In this document: positions 34,267-45,879 of the stretch, one piece after another | Layout of the letters: each line of letters opens with the position of its first letter | How positions within the stretch are numbered: the stretch's first letter is position 1 | The notes under the pieces: model-generated | What the model was told of the DNA's origin: nothing | What the model saw: the letters and a program-made list of their open reading frames with translations, nothing else | Database searches by the model: none | Translations under genes and position numbers: made by a program | Assembly (NCBI GenBank): GCA_050084985.1 | Contig: JBITNC010000001.1 | Coordinates: forward strand, 78,430,001 to 78,494,000 | DNA length: 64,000 bases | Direction of reading: 5' to 3' | From: Nageia nagi | Lineage: Eukaryota; Pinophyta

Positions 34267-35035
34267 TATTAGTCACACAATGACACTAAGAGTGGGGGTG
34301 AATCAATATATTAAAATTTAAAATTTTAAAAGTACAATACTTAAAATAATTCAATAGAAGATTAAAACTAGAAAAAAACAAGTACACCAAGGAAGCATCA
34401 CATAACACATGATGTAGTGAGGTTCACCAATTTGGCTACATCCCCAAAAATGATTGCTTGAATGTCCATCCAAATCCAACCTTTTTAAATCACCAACTAT
34501 ACAAATATTTTACCAACACCCATTGGAAGGAGAACCAACCCTTGATTTACCACCATCAACTAGAAGGAGAAACCAATTTCCTAATTTACCAGCACCAACT
34601 AGAAGGAGACAACAATCTCCTAATTTACCAACACCAAATGAAAAATAATAAATATATGATAAAGATAATTAAACTCTATTAAAAGACCCTAAATGGTATA
34701 GATATTATAAATCTATATGATATTTGCAATCTTCTCAAACCTAGCACACTAATTATTTCAATCTCTACAATCCTCTAACATCTTGCACATTGATGATCTC
34801 AATCTCTACAATCTTCTCAAACTTGCATACAAACAAACTCATACTCTAGTGCATATCCATTATTTTCTTCAACACATAAACATATTAGACTCAACCATAT
34901 CTCATACTTTGTCATCAAACCCTTTCTTTTCTATCCTTCTAAAGTAAGAAAAATGTAATCTAGCCTCCCAAAATGAGCCTCCAAAACACCCATAACCAAA
35001 ATGGCTTAAGTAAAGGTTAAATATTTATGAAAGGT

Positions 35036-35067
<32 letters not shown>

Positions 35068-35457
35068 TTGGAAATGTATCTTTAAGGGATATATAATGAA
35101 TAAATAATATCAATTAATATCTTGCTCAATAATTAGAAAACCTTGTTGTACATCTCTTAGAAACTTGGTAAACCTTGTACATGCTTAGATTCAAATATTT
35201 AGATTTTGGCACACTTCTTACAAGGGCTTTTTTTAAAAAAAAAATGTAGTTGACACACTAACAAAATACACTTAACATTTCATTACTAGTACACTGAAGA
35301 ACTTCAACAAGAATTATTATTCAACATTGAAAGACTTAGTCACCTTTGGCATTGTGGGATAGTGTGTTAGTGTTATGGATAGAAATGGTAACATATCAAT
35401 GGTAGCATATTAGATCATTAGTCACTTTGACAATAATGAAAACACCATAGGCCAACA
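34267..35457 (-). repeat. 5' LTR of copia element C
   Basis: 1191 bp, matching the broken left LTR. It contains an (AT)n tract at about 35035-35063 that is only about 10 bases long at 28425 in the other LTR, so the tract changed length after insertion. The units CACCAACTAGAAGGAGA recur at about 34505-34640. Confidence 0.92.
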
Positions 35458-35462
35458 AGTTT

Positions 35463-36090
35463 TACTTGATTAGGATATCTCAAGTATACACACACTCTAT
35501 ACACTAAGGAAAATCAGAGAACATATAAAAAGAAAGAAGAAAAGATTGTGAATATGGATGATACACCTACCCTCCACCTAAATTGACAAGATTAGCAACC
35601 ATAAGAGAAAAAAGGTATACATTTCCAAATCAACCAAGGTTTATTATGAGAGATCTGATGAAAAGAGGTTTATTTAATCCATTAGAGAAAACAACACAAG
35701 ATGATATATTCCTATGGGAAAATTTGATGCTTATTGCACTTATCATCAAAGAAAAGGTCACACTACAAATCTTTGCAAAGGATTGGAGATAGAGATTCTC
35801 TATCTCATTTCCCAAGGAAGATATGAAATTTATTAGAAAGATTCAGATCCATAGATAATAGTGAACATAGTTTTAGTTGATAAATAATTTTATGTTGGAT
35901 TATGAAAGGGTCATCCAAGACATATTCCAAATCTAATTACTATTGAACAAGTAAGTATCCCACCTATTCTAAAACTTACAACATGATTGAGCAATTGAAA
36001 ACTACTACTTAAATTAGTTTGTATGATCTCATATGTACATCTGAAACATATAGGGAAATACTATATGCTTTGTTTAAAAAATAAATAGTC
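35463..36090 (+). pseudogene. Gypsy gag, 3' part with zinc knuckle (element D)
   Basis: This resumes the gag of D after element C. At about 35715-35800 the plus strand reads GKFDAYCTYHQRKGHTTNLC after one frame change. It is the C..H...GH....C type of knuckle seen in Tat-type gag, followed by LEIEI.YLISQGRY. Stops and shifts occur. The frame at 35583-35792 is a mixture of this domain and its neighbour frame. Confidence 0.75.
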
Positions 36091-36720
36091 CTTACAAATA
36101 TGTTTGCTACCATGTTTTTAGAAAAACTTAGATCTATTAAGGATTATGATGCAATCTTTTTTTATAGATCTAAAAAGCTTAGTAAAGAACTCATTTCTAA
36201 ATGTATAGCTTTGTATATCACACCTATGTTATATGTATGGGAGATAAAAAGCACATTAGTAGATAATCGCTCAACTATTAATGTATGTTCTCACAATTTT
36301 TTGAAACAACTTCAAGAAAAAGGTGTAGAAATACCTTCCTTAGAATAAGTTATGTTCCAAATTAGGTAATATGATAGTTCATCTAAAAAGTCAGTTGGGA
36401 TAGCTACAATTTTGGTTTCAATAGGATTTAGAATAGTTGCAACTTAATTTCAAGTTATGGATTCAAAACTATCACATAACCTATTTTTAGGAAGACCTTG
36501 TCTTCATGATATGGATGCAATCCCATCTACAGTACATGGAAAATTGAAATTTCAATATCAAGGTGAGGTACATATAGTAATTAGTGATCTAAAACCATAT
36601 GCTTTATCTAATGCAATAGATTTAGAAAAAATCACAATGATCTACCCTAGATATGAGATTATACCTTTGGAAATAGGTGTACCAATGGTAAATATAGAAA
36701 AATAACCTCATATTGTAAAA
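36091..36720 (+). pseudogene. Aspartic protease region of element D
   Basis: The reading has LYITPMLYVWEIKSTLVDNR followed by STINVCSHNFLKQLQEKG (36205-36330), matching the plant gypsy protease, whose active site here reads VDNRS. A downstream piece, SHNLFLGRPCLHDMDAIPST (36470-36530), is the conserved LLGRPW.H...A.PS block. The polyprotein would be cut here. Stops lie between the pieces. Confidence 0.85.
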
Positions 36721-37409
36721 TAGGTATGGGAACATATAGAATCAAACATTTTGATTTGTTCACATCCATTAAAATTTTGGGATGGCCAAAAATTCTTACT
36801 ATTGAAGGCCATTAGTGATATGCCATACTCCTTGAAAGCCATTAGTGGTGTGAAAATAGTGGAACTTATGGAGGATCTTGTTTTGTAGCAAAAATGTCAC
36901 CTTGTCCAAAAATGTCAATGAAGGATCACGTTACAAACATAATGGGTGAAACCTTTACATTTCCTTTTGTTTACAAGTACATGATAGAAAATTGCAAATA
37001 TAAGGGAGGGGGTTTAGGTAAAATAGAACAAGGAATGTCTTTGTTTTTATACTACTTTAGGAGCTCAAAAAACTAAGAATGGGTTGGGTAGTGATTGGAA
37101 TACAAAACAAACAATGGGACCTATAATGTATATAAAAGAACATAATTTGATTTAACTTTTTGATGATATTGATAAGGATCTATGGGTTGATGATACTATA
37201 CCACTTGAGTTTGATTGCTTCAATACTGATGATGATATTTTAGAATACTTGGGGGCACATTCAAAATTCCCTAAGTCTAATGAAAAATGGAAAACAACTT
37301 GTATTCTCAATGAGTATGGATATTTTGGACAAGAAGTGAATTTCAATGTAGTATTTTAGGTTCAAAAAGGAGATGATACAAGTGATATACATGGATTAGA
37401 AGAGTTGCC
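36721..37409 (+). pseudogene. Linker between protease and reverse transcriptase of D, decayed
   Basis: One piece at 36894-37060 reads YKYMIENCKYKGGGLGKIEQG, resembling the GY..GKGLGK region found between protease and reverse transcriptase in related elements. The rest has no recognisable domain. Confidence 0.5.
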
Positions 37410-38480
37410 TTTTGTTACAAAAAAAAGATGAATTAACATTACCAGTAGAAGAGCTAGTAGATATCAATATTGGCATAAGTGATGAGCAAAGGTTTATCAA
37501 AGTTAGAGAAACCCTTCCTACAACTCAACAAGAAAGGTATAAAAATAAATTTATTAAAAATAAAAAGAATTTCGCTTGGTTTTATGTTGATATGCCTAGT
37601 TTAGATCCTTCTTTTTTTATGCATAATTTACCACTTAAAAATGGAGCCAACATAATTAAACAAAAACTAAGAAATATGCATCCTTCTAAGGCATTGTCAA
37701 TCAAGAAAGAAATAGATAAGTATTTGAATGCTAGATTCATTAAAATAATTGATTATTTAGAATTGATGGCTAACATTGTTCCTATTACAAAATCTACTAG
37801 ATAAATAAGGATTTGTACTATTTTTCATGATATCAATAATGCTTTTCCAAAATGTGATTTTCCATTGCCTAATATTTACATGATTATGGATAGTAGTGAT
37901 GATCATGACACTTTATAGTTTATGGATGGATTTTTGGGATATAACCAAATACTAATCAATCTGACTAATCAATATAAGACTACATGGGGAAATTTTTGTT
38001 GGAAGGTTATGCCTTTTGGATTGAAAAATGCAAGTTCTACTTACCAACAAGCTATGGTATCCATGTTCCATGAGTACATTCATAAATCAGTAGAGGTATA
38101 TGTTGATGAAACCTTTGTCTAATAAAAGCAAGGATAATAACTTTTAGAGCTGCTTGAAGAGGTATTTTGAATCTTAAAAAGGTATAATCTTAGACTCAGA
38201 CCTCAAAAGTGTGCTTTTGATGTTACTTAAGGAAATTTGCTTGGATTCATGGTCTCAAAAAGGGGTATTGAGGTGGATTATAATAAATTAAAAGCAATAG
38301 AAAGCATGCCCACTCCATAAAACCTCAAGAAACTAAGGATTCTTTAAGGTAAGATCAATTCAATAAGAAGATACATTTCCCAACTTGAAGATAAATGTAT
38401 GCCATTTACTTATTTGCTGAAAAAGGATGTTAAGTTTGTATGAGATGAAAAATATCAAAAAGCATTTGAACACATTAAAT
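37410..38480 (+). pseudogene. Reverse transcriptase of element D
   Basis: The 37412-37804 frame has KNFAWFYVDMPSLDPSFFMH, the lead-in with F.W...DMPG......H. FMDGFLGYNQILINLTNQYK, VMPFGLKNASSTYQQAM and then VEVYVDETFV follow, where the active site YVDD reads YVDE. Later come RLRPQKCAF-like pieces (about 38190-38260) and NLKKLRIL. Stops occur between the blocks. Confidence 0.9.
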
Positions 38481-39095
38481 AGTACTTGCTAAATCTTCAT
38501 ATTCTAGTGCCTAGGGATTTTGCAAACCTAGCTTATCTTTATGTAGGCTTGATATTATCATATGAGTATAATGAGGATTCACATAGCCAGCAATGTGCAG
38601 TACTGATAGAAGGTCATCAACAATGTGACATTGATGAAATGATAATCCAATATGAGTTTGTGTGCTACATGGAAGATGAACCTACTACATGGACCTTGTA
38701 TTTTGATGGATCTAAGTGTTCTTATGGAGTGGGGGTATGTATTGTTTTAGCGTCTCCTACAAATGAGGTAATTCCTATGGCTTATAAACTTGGATTTGAG
38801 CACCAATAACATGGTAGAGTATGAAGCTCTAATTTTGGAATTAAAAGAAACTATAACTTTGAAAAGAAAAGATTTATAGATTTATGGTGACTAACATCTT
38901 TTGGTAAATCAAGTTAATGACACATACAATACAAAGGATGAAAAAATAAATCCATATAAGATAATGGTTATTGAGTTATTTGATAAGTTTTATAGGTATA
39001 GTATTTAAAACATTCCAAGGATGAATAATAGGTATGCAAATGTAGTGGCAAGTGTAGCTTCATTGGCACTAATTGAGATAGAATATGAAGAAACT
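38481..39095 (+). pseudogene. Short RNase H and archaeal-type RNase H of element D
   Basis: The frame 38486-38809 starts with LHILVPRDFANLAYLYVG, the start of the ordinary RNase H, but after about 60 residues it reaches TTWTLYFDGSKCSYGVGVCI, the start of the second, archaeal-type RNase H. Most of the ordinary domain therefore seems deleted. A frame change leads to NNMVEYEALILELKETITL, with IYGD following. The two-domain arrangement is typical of Tat-type elements. Confidence 0.85.
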
Positions 39096-39229
39096 ATCCT
39101 CAATATTCGAAAGCTTGGTATACCTACCTATTTGGATCACATAGACAAAGTACATACATAGTAATGGTATGTTGATATTTATAATTATTTGAAAGATCAA
39201 GTAATTATATCAGGTTTTGATAGAAATGA

Positions 39230-40440
39230 AAAAGTTATATTAAAGAGGATAGCTATTAAATATGTGATTATTGGTAAATTGTTATATAGAAGGTCATTTT
39301 ATGGTGCTTCATTGAGATGTCTAACACAACTTGAAATAAAAATAACATTAGAATAGGCTCATGATAGGTTGTGTGGAGGAAATTTTCATGCAAAAGCATT
39401 GTACACTAAGCTTTTATAAATTGGGTACTTATATCCTACAATGGAAGAGGATTGCAAGAATCAAGTTAAAACCTATTTACAATGTCAAAAGCATACAAAT
39501 TTGGAGAAACAACCAACTCAAAAACTAAATTCCTTAGTTTCACCTTAGCCATTTGCAATATGGGGCATAGATTTGATTAAGCTTTATTAACCTAGTTTTA
39601 AGGTAAGGGAATAAATTCATTATCATAGCTATAGAGTTCACTACAAAATGGGTTGAAGTCATTCCAATGAAGTTATTCATGCAAAATAAGATCATTGCAT
39701 TCTTGATAGAGAATATCATAACTAGATTTGGTGTGCCATAAAGGTTGATAAAAATAATAGGAAAATATTTAATATAATGACATGAAAACCTTTTATAAAA
39801 AGTTTCACATTGCTCAAACATTTTCTTCAGTTTATTACCCTTAAGACAATGGCTAAACAAAAGCATCAAATAAAACCATTAAGAGTATTTTTGTCACAAA
39901 CTTGGGATAGATACAAGGTAGATTGGCATGAGCATTTACCTTATGCACTATGGGTGTACATAACAAATATAAGAATAGCCACTAAAAACACCATTTTCAT
40001 TATTCTATGGAGATGAGGCTATAGTACCATTAGATTTGGAGTTTCCATCCTTACAAATTTCATTACAAGGAGAAATATAAAATGAAGAAGCAAGGAAAGC
40101 TGGATTGCAATAGTTAGAATTGCTTGATGAGAAGAGAGTAAAGGAAATTAAACATCAAAAAACTTATCATGTAAAACTAAAAAGAGCATTTGGAAAGAAG
40201 ATCAAATCAAAGGAATTCAAGGTGGGAGATTTGGTATTGAAATAAAACATTAATAAGACATCTAAAAATGATGAAGTAAAAGGGAAATTTGAACCAAATT
40301 GGTTAGGCCCATTTGTTGTAGTTGAAGCAAAAAATTAGAAGCCTATAAGTTATCATCTATGGATGGAAAACAAGAACAAAAAAATTTCAATTACATGCAC
40401 TTTAAATGCTTGTTTAATGAGATAGTGGCTTTGTACCTTG
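39230..40440 (+). pseudogene. Integrase of element D, decayed
   Basis: Fragments: AHDRLCGGNFHAKAL and CKNQVKTYLQCQKH (zinc region, 39360-39490), FAIWGIDLIK (39550), TTKWVEVIPMKLFMQNKIIA (39640-39690), ENIITRFGVP (39709-39740), KKFHIAQTFSSVYYP (39798-39840) and KASNKTIKSIF (39860-39890). The C-terminal region reads LDLEFPSLQI, LDEKRV and GKFEPNWLGPFVVVEAKN up to 40340. It has many frame changes. Confidence 0.85.
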
Positions 40441-41490
40441 CAAAATAATGAGCATGTCATGCAAGATATATATATTTTATTATTTAGTTTTTATTTTTGT
40501 AATTTATTTCTTGTTTCCATGCATCTAATAGGTCGTATTATTGTCTACACACCACCAATTGTATTAAATAATAATAATACTAATAAATGATTACAATATA
40601 ATGTTTATGGACCATGGACAAATAAATGTTAGGTCATTGATGGTCATCAATATGACTAGTGAGAGTTCACTCATTTAAATTATAAAATGATGATACAACT
40701 ATGAGCAAGATGTGGACATTGATTCATCCTCAATGAACAATACAACTTGATATGTATCCACATGATTTTTTCTTTGAACCATACAAAGCATAATGTTCTA
40801 GGATCATAGACATAAAATGTATTACCATTGATAGCCATTGATGCAAATAATGAGAGTTCATTCACTTAAAAGATAAATTGATGATGTAACTATAAGTAGA
40901 TTACTGACATTGACTTATCATCAATGGATGACATAACTAATTGTGTATCCAAAATATTTTTGTGCAAGGTATATCTAACACCTTTTATAGGTATATACAT
41001 CAAAAGAAGGAAAGAAATTGATGTAAAATCCATGCCATTAATGCCATGCCATACTATTCATATGTCATTAGTAGCATACTTATTATTGACACTAGAGCTT
41101 AAATCAAGGGACCTGGACATAAGACATTAGATTTTTGAGTATTAGAGATGATGGAATGACCAGATTCATGGTTGAATAGTGTAAGGGGAAAAATAGCCTC
41201 TTCTATTTTGAATATTAGATGTGGGATCACAAGACTATTTTGTAACAAAGGTCCTTCCATGATAGACATATCGTAAGGGGCAAGAGATACAATTTTTAAG
41301 GTTTTTTCTTGGTTGCACTACTCAAGGATATTTCCTAGGAAACCAAGCCAAAAGAGGGTATAAAAGGACCCTCATCATCATCAAATGGTTGTGTTGAATA
41401 AATAGTTTAATTTTTTAAATATTTGTTCTATACTTCTCCTTTAGATATGTAATTTTATTTCTTCAATCACACCTCCAAATAGGCATAAAA
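40441..41490 (+). other. 3' non-coding part of element D with an internal duplication
   Basis: No gene. Segments 40611-40775 and 40803-40965 are diverged tandem copies (shared GAGAGTTCA.TCA..TAAA, GATGATR.AACTA, CATTGA.T.ATC). At about 41355-41370 lies TATAAAAGGACCCTC, a TATA-box-like sequence outside the defined LTR. A clear polypurine tract was not found. Confidence 0.55.
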
Positions 41491-42121
41491 TGTATACGTC
41501 TAAAAATGAATTATTATTTATTAAATAGCTCATTTTATAGCATCAAGGGATATTTATTGTAAAAATGGGTTAAAATATACCCAAGGAAATGTAATCAACA
41601 TAAAGGACATTATATGATGTGAAGAGTCTCAAATATCAAGAAAGACACCACAAATAATGTAATGTGAAATGATCCCAATAATCAAGAAGAATTAGGACAT
41701 TGCTATAAAAGAATATCAAAGGTAACACAATGGGGATGCATGGTATATTAGTAGATATGTAGAGAGAGATACCAAAATATGCAATATAATTCTATCTAAC
41801 CAACAATGGTATTTGTAACACCACCTCTATGTAGATTCATTTAACCCTTTGTATTGCTTACTCACATCTTTACTTTTGCTCATAGATCTACTTCTTTCAC
41901 GCAACTAGCAACATGCTTCTAGGCCATTAGAGACATGCATTTTCTATGGTTTTTTAATTGAGATGTATGTATGATCTATATTATTTGATTTTGATGTGAA
42001 TATGATGAAGGTACATTGATTTTCATGTTCATTTGATGCCATATTTCTGATATATGATTCAATATTATATATAGATAAACAATATGTTGATTCATCATTT
42101 AGATATTATTTGAAGTCTATA
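41491..42121 (+). repeat. 3' LTR of element D
   Basis: Pairs with 8968-9576. It is flanked on the right by the duplication ATATT (42122-42126), after which the gag of E resumes. Confidence 0.8.
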
Positions 42122-42126
42122 ATATT

Positions 42127-43290
42127 CAACCAAATCTAATTCAAATACAATATCCCACAATATGTTATCCCAATTAAATTCAATTCCTATAATTCATTAG
42201 CTATAAATTCCTACACCAAATGTACAATCTACATTTCCCATTGCTCAACTTGCCTTATCTACCCCACCTATTCTATTAACATTGTCACACCTCCACTAAG
42301 CAACAAAATTCATCAAGAAAGTAATATACAAACTAAAATAAGTGATTTGAAGGATTTGGTTCAAACTATAACAAATCAAAGAGTGGTTGAACAAAGTTTG
42401 TATCCTAATATGATAATAATAATCAAAGATATGATGGATATTTTTCAAAGAAATGATAATGCATAACAAATATGATATCGATACCCATTAAGAGATTAGA
42501 TACTTGTAAATTAATTTTTAGGGAGAAAAGAAAGGGTTCATATGTATCTAGATCCTAATACATGTTATCAAGATCCTAATTGGTATAGATCATGTAATGA
42601 TCCTTATGCTTAGGCTCAATGTCCTATCTATCAAAATCAATCCCAGTTAGCGATAAATGGAAGAGTAGCTATAAATAATTATGTAAAGATTGATTTGTTG
42701 GAATCCAAATTTATGATTACTATGATAGATTATATGGATAACCTTACTATAAAAACAAGAGCTACTAAGAGACATTTTATCCTTAGAAAAGGATGGAAGC
42801 TCTACTTGCAAATCAATTTCAACCTGTAGCCATGGAAAATCCTCATCATTCTTTCAAAAGATTGATGAGCGATACCATTGTAATTGATCAAGAAAGTGCT
42901 ACGAAAAAAACTCAAGAAAATACAAACACTCAAGTTACTAATTAGTTAAAAGATATTAGGAGGGAAAAATCAATAAAAAAAATTAAGATTTCTATCACTA
43001 ACTAGAGCCATGAGAGAATATGTCACTCAATAATTTAGAAGAAGATATCCTAATAAAGAGATATATCTCCTCAAGAAATTCCCATACAATATTATGAATG
43101 AGTTGAAAAGGATTACTTTAGGACCATAATTATTATATACCCTATATATCCTTGGGTAATTCAACTTTCTTAGAGTAGCATTATTAATCCTCAAGAAGGA
43201 GGATGATGTCTGGAATTGTAAACTAGAAGTGGCTGTAAAATTGTCAGGTATGGGAAAAATAAATCCCCTCTTTTTACTTTTCTTAGAGTT
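42127..43290 (+). pseudogene. Gag, 3' part of element E, decayed
   Basis: This continues gag after D. A proline- and serine-rich stretch (QSTFPIAQLALSTPPILL) comes first. At about 42540-42640 lies the piece YLDPNTCYQDPNWYRSCNDP with AQCPIYQNQSQ, reminiscent of the C-P-Y-...-C-P end of gag in these elements. The rest (42640-43290) shows no clear domain. Confidence 0.55.
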
Positions 43291-43650
43291 GAAATTATAT
43301 AATACATAATTATTTGATATATTTAGGAGTTGCTATGATTTTTATGCCTAAGGAAGTATTTGATTTCATAGGCCTAGTCTATACCAAATGTGCTATCAAA
43401 GTCCTTCAATCATATGGAACAAATATTAAAACTCTAGGGGTAGTAAAAGACATTCCTATGAAGCTACATAAAAATCCTAGTATATCTATAAATCAAGATA
43501 TTATAGTAGTGGATCTCCCTCCCATGTTTAGCTTATGCCTTTCTAAAGAATTTACTTCTAAATTTGGTGGATATCTAGCCATGGGATATTCTCATATGAT
43601 CAAGTTTTAAATGATACATTTTACCAAGTTGAATATATTGGTATTGTAAT
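43290..43650 (+). pseudogene. Protease region of element E
   Basis: The frame 43314-43610 reads GVAMIFMPKEVFDFIGLVYT, LGVVKDIPMKLHKNPSISI, NQDIIVVDLPPMFSLCLSKE and FGGYLAMGYSHMIKF. This is the second half of a gypsy protease domain (..NVMP......LGL...L..L...LGV..D..V.L.......DI.V.D.P..FG.LLSR.W...L.G.L.....). The active-site part upstream is lost or out of frame. The next domain, RNase H, starts within about 80 bases. Confidence 0.8.
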
Positions 43651-43679
43651 TACTGCATTTACTAGTATAGATCAAAAAC

Positions 43680-44210
43680 ATTAATCATATTAAAGAGTGA
43701 TATAAGAGACATTAAAATATGCAAAATATTATTTGATAGAGTAAAATCCAAGACTAGAGCAGGAGCAAGAGTTATTTTTAGATCACCCATAGAGGAAACT
43801 AAGAGATTTTCTTTTAAATTAACTTGTACATGCATAAATAATGCAATGAATATGAAGCCTTGTGCCTAGGATTAGAACAAGTAAGAAAAATGAAAATCAA
43901 ATGCTTAATAGTATTTGATGACTTAGAGTTAGTGGTAAACCAAGTGATAGAAAAATGTTCAATAAAACACCACTAAAAAAAATATTAGAACATAGTTTAG
44001 GACCTAGTGGAAAGTTTTAATGCTCTAAATTTTAAAGTAATTCCAATGAAGGAGAATAGTAAGGCTAACTTCTTGACCAAGAAAGGATCTAGGTTTGATC
44101 CCACTGATCATTGTTTTCCAATAAAAGGTATTCAAATCATCTTTAGAAGCTCTATTCTATACAAAGATTATTTTTGACAAGTATTCAATAATAAATATCA
44201 TATAAATAGG
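43680..44210 (+). pseudogene. Archaeal-type RNase H of element E, before RT
   Basis: YFDRVKSKTRAGARVIFRSP at about 43730-43790 matches the YFDGS....GAG.G..L..P start. NNAM.EYEALCLGLEQ and RKMKIKCLIVFDDLELVVNQ (43836-43950) follow, with one frame change, then NSKANFLTKKGSRFDPTDH (44050-44110). It is thus the extra RNase H, but it stands between protease and reverse transcriptase. In D and A2 it stands after them. The order was read directly from the sequence. It is inactive. Confidence 0.8.
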
Positions 44211-44579
44211 TTCTTAACTCAACAATTTATTTATTATAAAAAAATATAACCCTTATCTAGATCTTTCCATGAAGAACATATGACTCATTTAAATAATAAC
44301 TCTCTACCAAAAGGTATCATTTCTTTTGAAAATTTGTTTGATAGAGAAGATCAAATAACTAAATGAATTGTAGAAGATAAAAATAGTTACAAGTAGATTG
44401 AAATATTCTTGGGAAGTTTTTTGAAAATCATTTCCCATAATTCTTTATGAGATATTTAATATTTCAAGAGGATAATGAATGAATTTTCTAGAATTATAGA
44501 TTTATCCTATGAATATTTAAAAGTATACAAGAAAATTATAATTCAACACTATTGAATTGGAATAAGGAGCAAGACCTTT

Positions 44580-45300
44580 TAGATAAAAGAAAAGATTGTT
44601 AAATCTAAAAATTGAAAGTATAATGTATCAATAAGTATTGAAGCTATTCTAGGTTGGTATTATATATCCTATCAAACCTTGAACTTGGGTTGCCAATATA
44701 GTACTAATCAGGAAGAAAAATAGTGATATTAAATTGTGTGTTGACTTCTATAACCCAAACAAAGCATCTCTGAAGGATAACTATCCCCTACCCCCCATGG
44801 AGGAAATTTTACATATAGTTACTAGGTGGATTACTTCTCATTCATTGATGGTTTTTTAGGATATAATCAAATATAGATTAATGATGAAGATTAGTTCAAG
44901 GAAACATTTACAACCAAATGGAGAACATTCATATTTTAGCAAATCCATTTGGATTATCTAATGTTAGGGATACTTTTCAAAGACCAATGGGTCATGCTTT
45001 TGGTGAGCTTATAAATAAAACTATACTAATTTAGCTAGCTAATATCATAGTTTTTTTCTCATCAAAAAAGGTATCACTTACAACACCTTTACTAAACTTT
45101 CACTAAATGTCAAGAATTGGGAATTTCACTAAATCCAAAGAAATCTATTTTTTCTAGAAATGAAGGGAAACTATTGGGATATGTGATATCTAAAGAAGGT
45201 TGGTCCATTGATCTCAATCAAGTGGTAGCAATATCAAAAATGATGATACAATCAAATAAAAAGAAGTTATAATATTTTTAAGGACAAATAAATTTTATCA
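44580..45300 (+). pseudogene. Reverse transcriptase of element E, decayed
   Basis: The plus strand gives TWVANIVLIRKKNSDIKLC followed by VDFYNPNKASLKDNYPLPPM (44690-44800), then YFSFIDGFLGYNQI (44832-44875). LANIIVFFSSKK (45035-45070) corresponds to the region of the YVDD site, whose two aspartates are lost. SLNPKKSIFS... EGKLLGYVIS pieces follow (45130-45190). Several stops and shifts. Confidence 0.85.
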
Positions 45301-45399
45301 AAAGGTTAAGTCAAGACTTCATTGGAATAGTCCAACATATCACAAAATTGCTCAAAGATCAAATTCCATTTGAGTGGATCATGGAAAGATTGGCTGCAT

Positions 45400-45760
45400 T
45401 TGAATAAATAATATTAGATATCATGATAATTTTTATTTTGAAAAATATAGATTTATCCAAAGAATTTATCATGTATGCTTATGGAGATAAGAGAAATGTT
45501 GTTGTATTAATCGAAAGGAAGATAATCATGATGAACATCCAATTTCCTTTTTTATTTAGCTTCTATATGATGCTAAAGAGATAAAATTTCATACAAAAAT
45601 AAGTATTTTCATTAATAAAAAGTCTAAAAAAGTTCAAACATTATGTATCTCAAAATAAATTTCTAGTCCTTACTACTCACTTGGATGTAAGAAATTACAT
45701 TTATAGGGAGATTTAAGTAGGTAAGAGCTAAATGGATCATAAATATTTTGAAAAATGATG
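45400..45760 (+). pseudogene. RNase H of element E, decayed
   Basis: Pieces DLSKEFIMYAYGDKRNVVVL, then KFKHYVSQNKFLVLTTHLDV and RNYIYREI match the ordinary gypsy RNase H (..F....AS...I...L, and F.HY.......V...H..V...L). It follows the reverse transcriptase as usual. Confidence 0.7.
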
Positions 45761-45879
45761 TAAAATTTTGACCTAAAAAAATGATGAATGGAAGATCCCT
45801 CTATGAATAGTTAGTTATTGATTTAGCCTCCAAGAAGATAATGCTAATAAAAGATGATATTGTAGAAACAAAACTACAA

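Larger units (their letters stand above)
10407..35457 (-). mobile_element. Copia (SIRE/Maximus-like) element C with both LTRs
   Basis: C is bounded by perfect 5-bp duplications AGTTT at 10402-10406 and 35458-35462. Its right (5') LTR is 34267-35457 (1191 bp). Its left (3') LTR is in three pieces, 10407-10429, 19035-19435 and 28066-28841, separated by elements 1 and 2. With one copy of each inner duplication removed these add up to 1190 bp. LTRs begin TGTTGGCCTATGG on the minus strand and end CTAATA, so the terminal CA is changed. The internal part (28842-34266) holds primer binding site, gag with coiled coil, protease, integrase, reverse transcriptase and RNase H, all decayed. The long LTR, coiled-coil gag and GG-rich LTR edge suggest the SIRE/Maximus lineage (inference). 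Confidence 0.9.
8968..42121 (+). mobile_element. Gypsy (Tat-like) element D with both LTRs
   Basis: D is bounded by related LTRs at 8968-9576 and 41491-42121. It is flanked by a perfect 5-bp target duplication ATATT at 8963-8967 and 42122-42126. The LTR ends are TGTAGAC and GTCTACA on the left, and TGTATAC and GTCTATA on the right. Internal order is gag (interrupted by C), protease, reverse transcriptase, a shortened RNase H with archaeal-type RNase H, integrase, and about 1 kb of 3' non-coding DNA. Subtracting element C leaves about 8.1 kb. All coding parts are broken by stops. D lies in the gag of E. Confidence 0.85.
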
